From Sinohyriopsis cumingii (taxonomy: Eukaryota; Mollusca; Bivalvia; Unionida; Unionidae), in NCBI GenBank assembly GCA_028554795.2, contig CM068842.1:51639574-51703573 (forward strand): a DNA stretch of 64,000 nt. Direction: 5' to 3'. The notes below the pieces were generated by a model that made no database searches, was not told the DNA's origin, and was given only the letters and a program-made list of their open reading frames with translations. Position numbers and translations under genes: made by a program. This document shows, piece by piece, positions 1 to 13,767 of this stretch (position 1 is its first letter; the number at the start of each line of letters is the position of its first letter).

Positions 1-1618
1 GTATTTCCATTTGAATATCATGCTCAATAATAAGGTCATTTTCTAAGAAGAAGCATCTATCATATTAAGGTCAAATTCACTTGCAAATGTTAATACAATA
101 AACTGCTGAATATGCTTATTTAGGATTTTGTATCCTGTTTGATGATTGAGAAAAGTCTTTAGATCTTTCACTGAAAGTATGAATAGTTTTAAAAATCCTA
201 AAAAACTGTTTAATTAGATTCTGTTAATGAGTCTTTCAAAGGGGCTGATGCTATACTGGCTAAAAAAAAAATGTATAGAATTCCATGCAAAGACCATTTC
301 TGTTATCATGGACAGATAATTTCTGGGTTTGTGTCAAATAATGCCAACAAGCAGCCATATAAAAAGCTATTTTAATCCATAATTAAAACATTTTTTTAAA
401 TAGGCCCCAACTGACTGAACTGGCACTGTTCCGGATTCATACCATTTTCGTGTTATCATTCTCATCAGCCATCACATTATCGTCTTTATTCAGGACCAAT
501 CACATATTGCAAGAGATATTTTAGTGAAGACCCCGTGTTAATGTCAACCTTCATTAAAGAGAAGTGAAAAGAATTTTTTGCCATGTTGGAGATCAGATAA
601 ATACCTTTTCATTCTGGACTTGATGCATATATCATAGTGTTATAGTGAAAAGCAAATTTGTCTAGAAAATTATGCTTCTTTGAGATCAGATCAGAATAAC
701 ATAAGAGATATAAGCCTGCTACCTCCTTAATCTAGCCCTACTTAAAAGACGACAATTTGTCTTTTCTGTTTAAATTACATAGGCAAAGGGTAATAACTCT
801 TGTCCATTACCTGCACTTGCTGCCACCAAGTATTGCTTATTTTTGAGCTCAGCAATATACCAACAAGGATGCTCACATAGCGGGGGTGGGGGTGGCTAGG
901 AGGGTTTTAAGTATTGTGATCGGGTAAGTATTCTCAGACAGACAATCATTATTTACTGGAAAAATTTGCCTTTTCCTTCAAATATGTTTCCGGATCACAT
1001 AAACATTAGGATAATACGCAATAGGAAGAGGGAATGCTGAGCATTCTACTTTTACCTCGGGTATACTTCTTGGGAAGAAAGATTGGATTCCATATGTGAA
1101 TAATAACCTGCTCTCCTACTCAGTGCAACACAGCCTATGGTCACTTGATCAGTGACTGCTAAATCAGGCTAAGGAGATGCTTACTGAAATCTTCTTACCA
1201 TCAAAATTTCTCTGGCAAATCCAGTAAAGCTAAGAGTCTGTGTTGGTTTTAATTGGATCTAGTGGCCATGGGCCCAGCACCTACCAGATTCAGGTTTTGT
1301 CCTGGCAATGCTAAATTCCTGAGAAAAAAACCTGGAGAGGGTTGACTCTGGATGTTAGCCAACACCTATGATGTCTTGGATTGAATGTTGCATTCGAATG
1401 CAATGCTTGCAGAGATTGCTCTGATATTTTAAGGGAAAATCCTGATGATGTGACTATGATCTGATTGTATCAAAGGTCACGACAAGTAGGTTCAAACTAC
1501 CCTGGCATATTATTTTTTTCTAAAACTGGCATCCACAAGTCCCACGTATATTTCATTGGAGCAACCCTAAGAATGAAACCAACTATGGGGGGGGGGGGGG
1601 GGGGGGGGGGGGCGGGAT

Positions 1619-1649
<31 letters not shown>

Positions 1650-2510
1650 CAGAGAGAGAAGAGTTTCTATTAAATTATATGCATGACTGAAAGATAGGTG
1701 ATTGCAATTTCAGGTTGAGTTTAGATGTAGGTGATCTATCAAGACAATAATTCTGCTTTTGACTCACTGGTCCAGGACACTGCCCAAGTCCGTATAAGCC
1801 AAGGACTGGTCCAACAGCAAAGTCTGACAAACAAATATTCATTCGAGTGCATTATAAAAACATTTGCTACAATGTATTAATATTAATAAAAGACAGGAAA
1901 CAATAACAAAATGAATGAAACATTAAAATTCAGACAACTACTCTATACTGCAGATCTGCCAACCCTGACGAATCCGTCTCAGTAAGGCAGTTGATTTTTT
2001 TCCGTAAGCAAATATTTTTATAATATGAAGTAACCATAAAAAAGATTTCAAATATGGTTGTCAAAGGTGATATTCTGTTGATTAGATCAGCAAGGTTTCA
2101 ATACGTAGGACCAACTACATACCGCATGTGACCATCCCTTCAAAAGAAGCAGCTCTAAATGGAATTTCACTACTGCACTGAGGAAACAATTTTGGAAGAT
2201 CAAATTGGAACCATTTTCATTAGGACCAACTAGATATTGCAAGCAAGCCATAAAATACAGGTCACACAGATCTAGTTTTCAGATACAGTTGTAGTACTAA
2301 TCAAGAAATGGTTACAAACAAAGCTGTGTGATTCTACAAGCAATAGTATTTGAGAAATGATCTAAATGTAAATCTTAACCTTACTGTGTGACATCATACA
2401 GATGGCAAAACAAACATCAACCCATAATCCTTTGCAATCTGACCCCAAAATTATAATTGGGAATGAAAACTATGTATATTCTATGCTTAATAATGTAAAT
2501 AAAAACTTAC
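1..2510. other. Region left of host exon 5; no gene recognised
   Basis: No open frame here looks like a protein. It probably holds an intron or 3' part of the minus-strand membrane-protein gene whose last visible exon is at 2511-2645. A poly-G run followed by a GA microsatellite lies at about 1587-1657. The stretch at 712-900 resembles 5880-6220, so it is a copy of a dispersed repeat. Confidence 0.5.
1587..1657. repeat. Poly-G tract plus (GA)n microsatellite
   Basis: A run of about 25 G is followed after a few bases by an interrupted GA repeat. Such tracts are error-prone in sequencing. Confidence 0.85.
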
Positions 2511-2645
2511 AAGGATCTGTGAGATAAAAAATGCATTTTTGTTCTCATCACTTCGCCAACTTGGTGCATACCATGCCTGGATGGAATTGCCAAATAATAC
2601 AGCTCCAATACTCCGCATGATCACCATATCCAGCCTCTCCAAGGA
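2511..2645 (-). CDS. Host membrane-protein gene, coding exon 5 (last visible)
   Basis: This is a 135-nt exon (45 codons, phase 0) bounded on the minus strand by a TTTAG acceptor and a GTAAGT donor. It starts SLERLDMVIM, runs through the segment RSIGAVLFGNSIQAW and ends ISQIL. Its pattern (Leu-Glu near the start, then Met, then an Arg and a hydrophobic GA-x(3)-G segment) resembles exon 2, which suggests an internal duplication of a transmembrane module. The donor after it implies more exons to the left, outside the window. I do not recognise the family; function is unknown. Confidence 0.65.
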
Positions 2646-5495
2646 CTAAATACAAGAAAAATAAGAATTATTATATTCATGTGCTGAAAAACTACTCAAA
2701 TCTCGTTAGGTTTGTAACCTGTTTGTTCAAGGAATAAAGGAAATTTTTTATTTTGAAGAATTCAACATTTATAGATTTTATCCAAATCCTTCATCTTCAA
2801 TGAATGTTTGATGCCAAGATGATGAATACTGTGAAAACAATCAGCAAATGCACAACCTCAATTTAAGGAACAAATCATGAAGTAGAGTGAAGGGACCCTT
2901 GTTCCACACGCTATGTTGTTTATTGTTCACCACTGTGCATATCCGTTTTACAAGAATGTGAGCAAATGAAACTGAATATTCAGATTGCTACTCTGATATG
3001 GTCGAATTCAGTATAAATCGTTACTGTCACAGGCAGGATTGGTGTCTGTCAAATGTGTGTGTGTGGGGGGACCACACCAAAAAATGTCAGGGTCGGAGAC
3101 TGACCACTTGGGTCGGTCGGTGAACCTGATCCAACCATATATTTTGGAAAGTGGGCCTAAACAGCCTACACTACAATCTGATCAAGTGGCACACAATGTG
3201 TTATGCATATTTAATTCATATTGTTTGTTGGCTTTTCACCATGATTATATCTTACATATATCTTGTTCGAGTGACCTTGGTTATTAATCAAGTTAAGGGC
3301 CTACCTGTCTAGGGACATTTATTTTGTAAACAACAATAATATGTAGCTAATATTTCTCGATGATTAAAGATAAGATATTCTAATCATTATTAATGTGGGT
3401 AAACATGTTTAGATCGTTAGTTTTTCGCTTGGAAATTCCTGGTCTTGTTGACAACTTAGAAGGTTTTAGAATGGAAGTTAAACTCCATCCTGGATCTGTT
3501 ATTGTGTCATAGCTTTTTATGTTAATGTTGTTCCCTCCAAAATTATTAATTCCTACCTTAACATTCGAAGTGGAAGTCTTGTGTTCAGTTTTTAATTTGG
3601 GAGGATTTTTCTGTTTACATTATTCACTGGAATTATAAAGTGCTCATTAATGCTTCTCGGCCTAAATAATTATTTTGGAATTATTGTGAATTAATTATTT
3701 GAAGACATTTTGGATTTTATCATCACTGTGATACATCAAAAATGCTGGAATATCAGCATGTTCAATATTGGAATTTATTCAGACCACCACTGGAATTCAT
3801 TCAGACTCTATACATCTGGACTTGTGATAGAACTTTTATGACTATTTGGGATTTAATTCACAATAATGCAAGTTCTTTTTATATTTTCACTTTGTATTCC
3901 TGCAAAATAAAAGACAAAGATTCCGTCACACTAGTACATGGCAATTTTTGAACGTAAAATTTGTTCTTGTACCGGAAAAAATTAAACTGTCAGCATTTGT
4001 GTACAAACTGTAAAATTTGTTTTAAGTCTTGAAATTGAACTGTCTCAACATCATAATCTGTCAAAAGATGATCTATTCAGCACATGATAGGCTATACATG
4101 GTGGCCATTAAAATTGGTGGAAGAAGAATCCGGAAAAACCTCCAGGAAGAACCAGCAACCCATGGGAAGCTACTGGCAAGGTTTCTCACATACCCACATT
4201 GGCAGAGCCCAAGACTTGAACCCATGCAGACAGGCGAGATGGCAGTGATCCATAACAGAGAGCACTTTAGACCATTCAGCTTCTCGGGGAACCAAAACTT
4301 AATATAGCTGCATATCTTGTGATGTCAGATCTGTGTCTATTCTGTTCTACATACCATTACAAACTTCACAGAACTCGATCTAGTGACACATTATCTGATG
4401 ACAGATCTAGGTCTACACTGTATATGTGACTTCACGCAAACAACTTAGAGCCTGATGTAGCAACACAGATGTGATGACAGATCTGGGTCTACACTGCTCA
4501 AACGTTTATGCATATTGTTACAGATATCTATATCATACATATATTATTTTTAAGTTATACGGTTAATGACATTTTTAAAAAGATTCGTCAACTCTGTGTC
4601 TGGCCTGTAATAAAAGATTACACGTACTTTCTCAATTCTAAAAAATGTTCCAAAAAAAAATTTAAAAGAAACGTTATTGCAAATTAAATCACAAATGATT
4701 GTAGAATTACAAAAACAAGTCCTAATGATTAAAGTTCTCAATAAACTTTAGTGGAAATCCAAATTAAATTCATCAGTGAAAGCGATGTGCCTGTGGTGGC
4801 CCATGTCATGGTGATGTACCAAGTCTTTTGTTGGATCACAATAATGCAACCCAAAAATTAAATCCTTATTTGAAATTCAACTATAAATTCATGTCTCTAT
4901 TTCCAGAGATGAATTACTTGAATTTAAAAAATTTAATAAATTCCCGCTCAAAAGAATTTCTGGACACAACAATAATACAATTGATTTGGCTAGTGAATTA
5001 AAGTACAAATTTATAATTTCATGAAAAACAAGATTATATAGTCCTCTACTTGACCTCCATTCACAATTAGCATTTTGTAAAAGAACAAAACTATTACCTA
5101 ATGGAAAATAACCTTCCATAAGGTTCATAATGTTTACAAAATAAAATCTTAGTTACAATTAGTACTCAATACAATGTCCTTGGCTCAGGCAAAATTAATA
5201 ATCCTAATAGTTAAACCATACCCATAGGAATACTATTTAGCTATGTTTTTGGTGTTTACAGAAAAAGAAAATAAATCAGTGATTCAGGTCAAGTAGAAAA
5301 TAAATTTAATTTTGAACAAGGCCAAGTCCAGCATATAATATTACATTATCAATAGCATACATCGAAAAAATACTTGAGCTAACTAACAAACAACGCAAAT
5401 TAAAAATACATAACAGCTTGTTGTGTTGTACCTTTTCTTGTTACATAGTTTAAGCCCCTAGGACATATCAATATCATCATTGCTTAATATGATAC
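2646..5495. other. Intron 4 of the host gene
   Basis: Non-coding, AT-rich. It contains a minus-strand SINE copy (4079-4290). The open frames in it (for example 3039-3287 and 3742-3951) have no family features and read like chance or repeat-derived frames. Confidence 0.5.
4079..4290 (-). repeat. tRNA-derived SINE, minus orientation, diverged
   Basis: It matches the SINEs at 20952-21185 and 27276-27521 in order: the central domain (ATGATAGGCTATACATGG), the segment around ACTGGCAAG..TTTCTCACATACCC, and a degraded tRNA-like head near 4220-4290. It is the most diverged copy in the window and has lost its terminal A/C-rich tail. Confidence 0.75.
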
Positions 5496-5690
5496 CTTAA
5501 ATGGTATCATCACTGCTGGGAAGGCCATGCAGCACAATCCTGAGAAGAACAGGATCAGGAAGTAGATTCGTAGAACAATGCTGACAGGTCCCTTCTGTTC
5601 CCGCCCTCCAACAGCATAACGGCCTCGCACCAGGTAACAAATGGTGTTGCCTAGCAGCAACAGAAATCCAAGCAGGTCAAACCACACATT
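5496..5690 (-). CDS. Host membrane-protein gene, coding exon 4
   Basis: This is a 195-nt, phase-0 exon (65 codons) with acceptor TTGCAG and donor GTATCA. It encodes two strongly hydrophobic segments: FDLLGFLLLLGNTICYLV (about residues 4-21) and IVLRIYFLILFFSGLCC (about 38-54). A short basic/Gly loop, GRYAVGGREQKG, separates them. This is typical of a multi-pass membrane protein. Together with the other four exons it continues one open reading frame. I do not recognise the family. Confidence 0.75.
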
Positions 5691-5959
5691 CTGCAATGCA
5701 GAAAAATTGAGGATTTACTGAATGTGAATCAAATGTAAACAAGACTTTATACTTCTGAAGACCATACAGAATATCAGAGGTTGTGTTGCTGGATGTGAGA
5801 TAAATCAATCTGGATGGAAAGCAAATTTTTAAATAATGAACGGTTCTTAGAGAATACCTACCCAATCACATTATGTTAGGAATATTAGATTGCTACCTCT
5901 CGAATCCAGCCTTAATAAAAGACGAAAATTATCTTATCTTGTCCATTTCAACAGATAAA

Positions 5960-6081
5960 GCTTCTCGAGGGTCGGTGGTTCTTTCTGGGGATTTCCCGGG
6001 TTCTTCCTCCACCATTAATACTGGCCGCCATGTATAGCCTATCGTGTGCTGAAAAATGGCGTTAAACCCTACAACAACAAC
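5960..6081 (+). repeat. 5'-truncated SINE with target-site duplication
   Basis: It starts inside the SINE body, includes the central domain (GGCCGCCATGTATAGCC) and ends in a (CAA)n tail. It is flanked by the 10-bp direct repeat AACAGATAAA (5950-5959 and 6082-6091). The truncated 5' end with a duplication marks it as a retrotransposition event. It lies inside an older dispersed repeat. Confidence 0.9.
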
Positions 6082-8742
6082 AACAGATAAAGGGCAGTAA
6101 CTCTTGTCCACAACCTCCTCTTGGCATCACTCGGTATTACTAGTTTTTAGCTAAGCATGATGCTAACGAGGATGCTTGCAGGGAAGGGTGGTTGGGAAGG
6201 TTTTTAAGTACTGTATATTCTCGTGTATAAGCCAAATAATTTAGCAAAAAATAAAGGCCTAAGAGAAAGGAGGGGGGGACTTGGCTTATCTGCGGGCCAA
6301 TGTGTAAATTGGAAAATTTTAAAGATTTTTGTTGACTACCATAATGGCTGTAAATCCTGGGACACGAAAACATTAACTTTTTTGTGGATTAATATGTATA
6401 TGTAAAACAAAAATACATTTTCAGTGTCCCAACACTTATAAACTACTATGACTGTTTTTGTTATTATTTTGCAGGTGCATATTTTCTGATTTCTCAAATA
6501 CAAAATTAAATAAGGTAAATAAAGACTTCATAATTCACAGGCTGGTTCAAGTCTATCCTGGAGACCAGGCTGTACTAATAATATACAGTACTTAAACACA
6601 GTGCAAAGCGTGCATAGTGTCACTTAAATCCTTACTTATTCTCAAACATATTAGATGCAGATTGTGCTTTATTCATTGTTTCAACCAAACTGCATTCTTC
6701 CAAATAAAATTTCAACTAGTAAGTAATAGCTGTATCATTTACATTGATCCCTGCGTTCACCTTTTTCAATGACAAAAGTGATTCTTTGTTTATAATTGGC
6801 AGATATGTCTGTTATTTTCCGACAGCAGATTAAGCTGGTTATTAAAACCGTGAAAATGGCTTGGGTAAAGAGGGAATTTTGACTGGCAACTATACCAGTA
6901 CTTTGATGTGTAATTGTCTTTCACTCCATAACATTAGCACAATTACTGTAGTATTGTAAAACTGGGTTTAAGGTCACTTACATCAAAGCAAACAGCTCAG
7001 TTTTTTTGGTATAAGCATAAATATTGAAGCATTATTTCTGAAACATCATTAATACATTTTAAAGTTATCATTAAAGCTGACAGTGGTGCCCATGATTTGA
7101 ATCAAAGGGATGTACTTTATTCAGCCTGTGTACAATGTACATGCGGGGGCACCATTATGTAAATATGTCCACTAGCCTATGTGCAAGTGTTGAATCAAAT
7201 CCTATTGTTGTTCATTACTGTCATACTGGGATCACATTTTTAACGAGTTAGGTATTTACAATTTCAAGGCACAAAAATACGTAATTACTAGTGCATTGAT
7301 ATAAAAAGTTTAATGCAGTAACACAAACAAACAATAACTGAGCACATAAACAAACAATAACTGAGTCAAAAGAGAGTGATAGTGTTACAAACACCTTTGA
7401 ATGCTCAATTCTTGTCATTGTCTGATCAAGTTATACACAAATCTGAATCAGGTTGAAACAATAAGAAAACAAAAAATTTAAATAAATTTCATGAATTTCA
7501 AACAAATTTGTACCATTTCTATTATACATGTCAACCCTGAGAGAGGTATATGTGTAATTTTTGCTAATATGTTTGCCTAAACAAATGCATTTGGAACTTA
7601 CCACACAGATCTTGTGATGTCTCCCACTTGTTGGTCAGTTTATATGTAGGTCATGCATGTTTTAGTGTTTATACCAGGGGTCATGCTACCAGGCGAAGCA
7701 GGAGATTAAGTCACATAAAAATTGTAAACTTCACCTTCTTCTGTTAGGAAAGCAAAAACAACTTTGCCCTGTGATTTTTTATGGAGCACTGCATCATTTT
7801 CCTTTTTGAGATGATCCCTCGACTTGGCCAGGTTAGTTCCAGTGTTATGTTATATATAGCTCAAGATGAAATGTAGACTTCCAGCTATCAAACAGTTGGT
7901 GTTGATATCAATTACGCCGACAAACTCATACACATTCACAGGCATGTGTTTTCATAGCTGATTGACCATTAACCATTTCCTGAGTAAGTTAGTAACTATT
8001 ACTCCTCGACTTCCAAAAGTTATCCTTTCATAATAAAAGATAAAAAAATACAAACTTGTGTTTCGAATCTTAAACTTAAGCAAATAGCAATTTAAGTTTT
8101 AGCAGAATCAGTAACATGCCTATTTTAACTGCCTCTTTTCAGACATAATTTTGGTATTCCACAAAAAAAAAGCAGAAAGCTTGAAAGGGGTTGGATGTTC
8201 TCTCCCAATGGAGTCTCAAGGGACAGTGCCCCCGATCCGGGGGTTCATGCATTTTACAATCATAAAACAATCATAAAACCTGCTCCTGGTGCAACTTATT
8301 ATCATAATATATAACAAAATAATCATTTGTAAAACTAACAAACTTATTGTCACATGAATTTGTTCTCCAATAATATTGGTGCTTAAGTTATTTCATGTGG
8401 ATGTCAGTGTTCAGATCGTAATTAAGTCATAACAATTTCTCAATGCTATAAATAGAAACCAAGGTCAAAAGTTTGAATGTAAAATCAGCATGTTTCTTGG
8501 AAATAGGTCAGCTGCTACAAATAGAACATAATACTGTTAGGAAAGTGCATGAAAGGATGGACAAGTGTACTCTTATGTTGTAGTTACGTAGAAGCCATCT
8601 TTTCTAGAATACAGTCTGAAAGAGTTTTTTGGGAGGCAGACATACCAAAAATGCGTAATCCAAATATGTTTACATGTAGGGCATAATTTAGTGCAAAAAG
8701 TGTAATGATTACACCAAAAGCATAATGGTTGGAATGTATGTG

Positions 8743-9036
8743 TTAAAGGACTTGAGCAATCCTGGCAGTCACATCCCAAGCATAGCTATCGATGGATTGT
8801 TTGGTGAGCCAGAAGATTGCCAATGAGGCCAAATCTAACATAGAGGATGTCGCCATGTTGTCTGGGTCAGCCTGTAGTTGTGCAGAAGTCATGCAGGATA
8901 GTATTGCTGACTCCGACTGGTTATATTTAGCAATGTCAATAACTCTCCCTTGAGGGTAGGCAGTGAGTAATTGAAAGTCCAACATAGGTGTCATTTCTTC
9001 TGGTGTGAACGGTGTGGTCTGCCTAGGTTCTGGCAA
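8743..9036 (-). other. Unassigned open frame, possibly an exon or repeat fragment
   Basis: A 97-codon frame on the minus strand with balanced composition (it begins MPEPRQTTPFTPEE and ends ARIAQVL). It has fewer low-complexity traits than neighbouring chance frames. No catalytic motif or membrane segment is evident, and no splice sites clearly delimit it. Further upstream on the same strand (9050-9450) is another open stretch in a different frame, so it may be a decayed transposon or processed pseudogene. Confidence 0.2.
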
Positions 9037-11091
9037 TATATAAAATGGTCTGGGAACCCCAGGTACTGGCTGCTAAGAAGGCCTGGCTGAACAGACACAT
9101 TTCTCATTACAACTCTCCAGTACGGTTGTGATAAGATGCAGACAATGCGGACAGATCTATCACTATGATCCCCATATCAACTATTCGGCTGAACCATTTC
9201 AACAAAAATGTCCCCATGCTGGAATAGCTTGACTGCCAGTGACAACTAGACAGCTGGTGATCTTGGGAAAGCCAGTGACAGCTGGTAACAATACAGCAGT
9301 ATTAAGAGTTGGATCTAATGGATCCGGCATGAACCCCATGCACCCTGACTTACAGGCACAAAGTCCATGCTCGGACATGCAGGGGGATTTAGGCCTACTG
9401 GGCTGCCTAAAATTGGGAAAAACTCCCCAATTAGTCTGAATCGCCAACAAGTAACCATAGGTGTTTTCCTTGATTTATTCAGTATTTCCTTTCCTTCAAT
9501 GCCGAATGGACTAATACTCCGAATGAGCATTTCAAGCATTTAGTAAACATTTCTCCTGAAATGACAAAAGAAGAGAAAGCAAAGCATAGATTAGCAAATC
9601 AGTGTGTGACTAAATAGCTAAAATATTAGCCAACACTTCCTCTAACCAAGTATTACAGACTCTGCACATCACAGATGGTGTATACTTAGTACAAACAAAA
9701 CAAGAGTCATGGCAGAGTTCCATGCTCTGAAGTTGCATATACAGCATTTAAATGACATTCTGCTGAAACAACACAAAAAAGACAAAAAAGGCTGGATTGT
9801 CAGAGGATGTCCTGTATGACATGTGCTCTCTACAGAAGCAGAGCTAAAAACTAGCGACACCTGGCAGTGCCAAGGAAAAAACTTATATTTGTCTATTTGA
9901 AATGGACAGGATAAGGCAGTTTTCATCTTTTAATAGGGCTGGATTTGCAAGATAGTAGGTTAATATTCCTAATGTAATGTGATTGGCAATGTGGAAACCA
10001 TGACTAACATGGATGAACTTTATCAGACCTATTCTCTCTCTCTCTTTCAACAATTTCATAGCCAACATTTAGATTTTGTGTTAAAGTTTGGTATTTAAGT
10101 TTCATTTGAAAGCCATTAAACGTAGACACAATTTACAGATGAGATACAGCAGAGTTTCATGAAATCCTTATTGGGCAAATTTTACAAGATCTTTCTTCAA
10201 TTGCAACAATGAACATATGTCCCTAAAAGTCGTGATCTCTACTGGCCACAGCCAAAAAGAATTTACAGGAATTTAAGATAAGAACATTTCTTACCAAGTG
10301 CTGAAAGTATCTCAGACCATCCATTCAAAAGCGAAAACAAGATCTTGAAGATGGCCACCATAATGGCCATAGCAAACTTCAATCAGAACCATTTTTATTT
10401 AGGACCAACTAGATATACGACTTTCTATTCATGAGGAGTAACAATAAAAAAAATAATCAAGATGGCTGCTGTGGTGGTTATACTGGACATCTTATCAACA
10501 ATATTTACACTAGACCATGGAATGAATATGTGTAGCATTGTAGAGCATTTCTTCAAGTAGTTTAGAAGTGGAGACAACAAACCTGTGCTAACAGATGGAA
10601 AACACACAAAAGGTCACCTCATAAGCTATCCTGGTTTATGTCCAGTGGAACCAGAAACTAATTTGTGGAGCAAAATGTTTCTATGATAATAGTTATCATT
10701 ATAATACATTCGGTGAGGTTTGCTGATATATCTATTTATATATTGTGAGTTGTTTACCATGATTTGTACAATATGTGGCAGAGGTGTACCGAATCACACC
10801 CTAGTGGATGACTCAATAGATAGAGATAAATATAGATACAGAATGAGTCCCACTGAGGTATCTGTTAATGTACATTTGAGCAAGGACCTTGACTTCAATT
10901 TGCTGTAATCAATAAGGCCTTAAATTGAAACCAGCATCTACCAGGAAGTTAACCTGTGATTCAATGATGTCTCATTCAGGAAGCATAAGGTACTCACAGT
11001 TGTGTCATGCTGTGGAAAGTGGTGGAAAAAATGCAACCTTAAGGGCAATCTGATATTTAGGAGGGCTTAACTAGTAAAGATAGCACAATAC

Positions 11092-11160
11092 CTTATTTGA
11101 TGGTGATTCCTTGGACTGCCAAAACCCTTGGAAAACCACAAGGAGGAGAACCAAAATTCC
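11092..11160 (-). CDS. Host membrane-protein gene, coding exon 3
   Basis: A short 69-nt, phase-0 exon (23 codons) with acceptor TTTTGCAG and donor GTATTG. It encodes a hydrophobic segment, GILVLLLVVFQGFW, followed by a polar tail ending SPSNK. It fits between exon 2 (ending SRLM) and exon 4 (starting NVWFD) without a frame change. Being so short, it rests on the splice sites, the frame and the hydrophobicity. Confidence 0.6.
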
Positions 11161-11519
11161 CTGCAAAATATAAAAAAATATACATCTGTACTCAATTTTT
11201 GATTGAGTCCAACTATATTTTTTATGCATGCATCTTGATGGCCAAATAAATTATTAATCATTCCTAGTGCATTATAAATAACATGAAAGTAAAATGTTAA
11301 CTTCAATAAATATTAGCCAAAGTACACATGTGCTTCCCTAGCTTTAAGGTAGTGTCCTACTGAACATGTCAAATGTTCAAAACATTGAAATAATATGCTG
11401 TTTTATTTGTGCTATTACTATAACATAATGGAACAATGTCCTTTTTAACACATAATAAATAGGTTATTAACTGAATGTTGAAATATTAAAAAGTTTTGGG
11501 GACTTGTTCATATGTTAGC

Positions 11520-11547
11520 AAGAGAGAGAGAGAGAGAGAGAGAGAGA
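11520..11547. repeat. (AG)n microsatellite
   Basis: An uninterrupted AG dinucleotide run. Confidence 0.9.
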
Positions 11548-11797
11548 CTCTAGCGCTCATGGTTTTGGCACCCAAGACCTTTGGTGCCTGGGACAACTGC
11601 CTGTCTGCTACCCCCACCCCCTGTTAGTACACTACTGAGAGGGAGAGAAAGAATTACAAAAAGAACAGAAAGTGTTATCATAAGATTCTAGAGAATGCTA
11701 GATAATACTAGGCAGAATTAATAATAATACAAATACAAATAATATTATGATGCAGGTTTGAGAATTTCTAATTAAAAATTCCCTAACCTGTATAATC

Positions 11798-13400
11798 CAG
11801 TGCGACCCTGCAATAATGCGCCCCGCACTAATGCAAATTCGGAATTTCATATATTCATTCACACATGAAAAAATATTTTTTTGTTCCAAGTACATGAAAT
11901 AGTGCATAAAAAATTTATTATCATTTTGGGGAAGATATTGCATATGAATTAAATATAATATGATCGTGGTGTGGTTCCTGAAATTTTAAATACATGTACA
12001 TGCATTTTTCTCGTACAGGGATTTTTTAAAAGTACAGTACATGAAATAGTGTGTAAAAGGTTTATTATCGTTTTGGGGAAGAGTTCACGTATGAATTTTA
12101 ACTTAATATGATCATGGCGTAGCTTCTGAAATTTAACAATTTCACAAGGTTCTTGAAGTGTTATGCCAAAATAAACATTATCGGAAATGTTACTTATTAC
12201 TGGTCCAAGAGGAAAATCAGTAAGTTGACTTTGTGGTTGTCTTCAATTAATTCTGTATACCATCCTTGCTCAAACAATATCCAACGTGTTTCTTCTTTAA
12301 CTGCATACACAACCAAGCAGCAGACAATGAGGTGGTTGATAAAAGATTTTCACAATTTAATAAACATCAAAAAACGAAAGCCACCAACAGTTATCGGACA
12401 CAATCAGTTGACCAGTAAATAATGTCCACTTTATTAGCTGGAAATTGAAAGAATATGAAATTGTACATGCATTCAGCTTAATTTTTTTTATCATATAAAA
12501 GCAACTCGTGACTATTGCAGGCCCACTCCACTTAGTTCTCTGGTTTTACATGTGTATGGCGTTTCACTGTTTGTTTACGAACTTGTTATTACTTTCCTAC
12601 TTTTTATAAAAATATTTTATGGAAAAGCAAGTTCACAAACACAAGTCGTTCTCCGCACTTTGCGCAACGATTAGTATAGTAGTTTTCACACATTTTTTTT
12701 CGATATTCACAAAATCTGAAGTAAAAGATATAGGCACGCTGAAAGCTTGTGTTGATTGTGAATTATTCTTGCTGTAGTCGTTCAAAAACTAGGCATAGAA
12801 GCATTAATTATTGGAAATTTGCAATGGATAAATGTACACGGAAATGCATGAGAAAATTTTAGCAGTATGAAATTTGTACAGACACCATTCATAGACCCTG
12901 AAACCTAATGAACCGTACTTGTTCTTCAGCTTTCTTAACCTAATTTTGCTGTTAATGCTTCCCATTGAATTCAGACACATAATGATCTGTGACAAAATTA
13001 TTGAATAGTTTATATATGCATACAATTTTTGTAATGGAATTACATTATGGAATAACTGCAAGCCTCGACGGCAAGTAAACGGTGTTACTCTGTTCATGCT
13101 GTATATTAGACGTTGAATTCAGACACAATGATCTGGGACAAAATTACTGAATATTGTAAATCTATGCAATTTTTCAATGGAATTACATGCATTATGGATG
13201 AACTGCATGCCACAACGGCACGATAGTAAACGGTGTTGATACCCTATTCATCATATACATTAGACATGAATACCTGTATATGTGCCAATGACTTGTTCTC
13301 TAAAAAAGTAAAATACTGTAAAACCCATCATTAATGCGACCCCGATATTAACGCGATCCAATTTTTTTTACCCCAATTATCGCGTTATAGCAGGGTTCCA

Positions 13401-13403
<3 letters not shown>
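11798..13403. mobile_element. pogo/Tigger-like DNA transposon, non-autonomous or decayed
   Basis: The left end reads CAGTGCGACCCTGCAATAA. The right end, on the other strand, reads CAGTGGAACCCTGCTATAA. These form imperfect terminal inverted repeats of the kind known for pogo/Tigger elements. A TA run follows the right end. Inside are two local tandem duplications of roughly 130-150 bp (about 11830-12130 and 12955-13265). No transposase catalytic motif was recognised; open frames at 12153-12422 and 12804-13097 are unassigned. The duplications may have arisen after insertion. Confidence 0.5.

Positions 13404-13431
<28 letters not shown>
13403..13431. repeat. (TA)n microsatellite
   Basis: A TA dinucleotide run directly beside the right end of the pogo-like element, which targets TA. 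Confidence 0.85.
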
Positions 13432-13435
<4 letters not shown>

Positions 13436-13767
13436 CCTGCTCAAAACTGAAATGTTAACCATTATAAATTAATGAATCACCAAACTCTATACCTAATAAT
13501 TGTTTTTTTTATATTATTATTCAAAATTCAGTGAAGCACTGACCACTGCCAAGCCAGGCTTTGTGTGATTTAATATGTAACGGAGTATCAGTGCATAGTT
13601 CATCTAAGAATAAGGCAGCATAGCTCAGTGATGGTCTGACACTTTGGTTGCTTTTGGTATACATAGAGTATAGGAAAGCTCGGGGATTTGAAGCTCGTGC
13701 GAGCTCGATAATTTTTTCGAGCTTTCGAGCTTGAGTAGTATGAAAAATAATTTTCTTTATAATTTAT

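Larger units (their letters stand above)
5691..11091. other. Intron 3 of the host gene
   Basis: About 5.4 kb of intron. It holds a dispersed repeat at about 5875-6220 that is interrupted by a SINE, a minus-strand copy of the same repeat near 9700-9970, and a stretch at 8743-9450 with a longer open frame that I cannot assign. Repeats containing the phrase AGGACCAACTAGATAT occur near 10405 and elsewhere (2220). Confidence 0.5.

Noticed and set aside
9239..9539. Overlapping frames on both strands as a small gene
   Set aside because: No domain, no splice or start evidence, and both strands are equally open.
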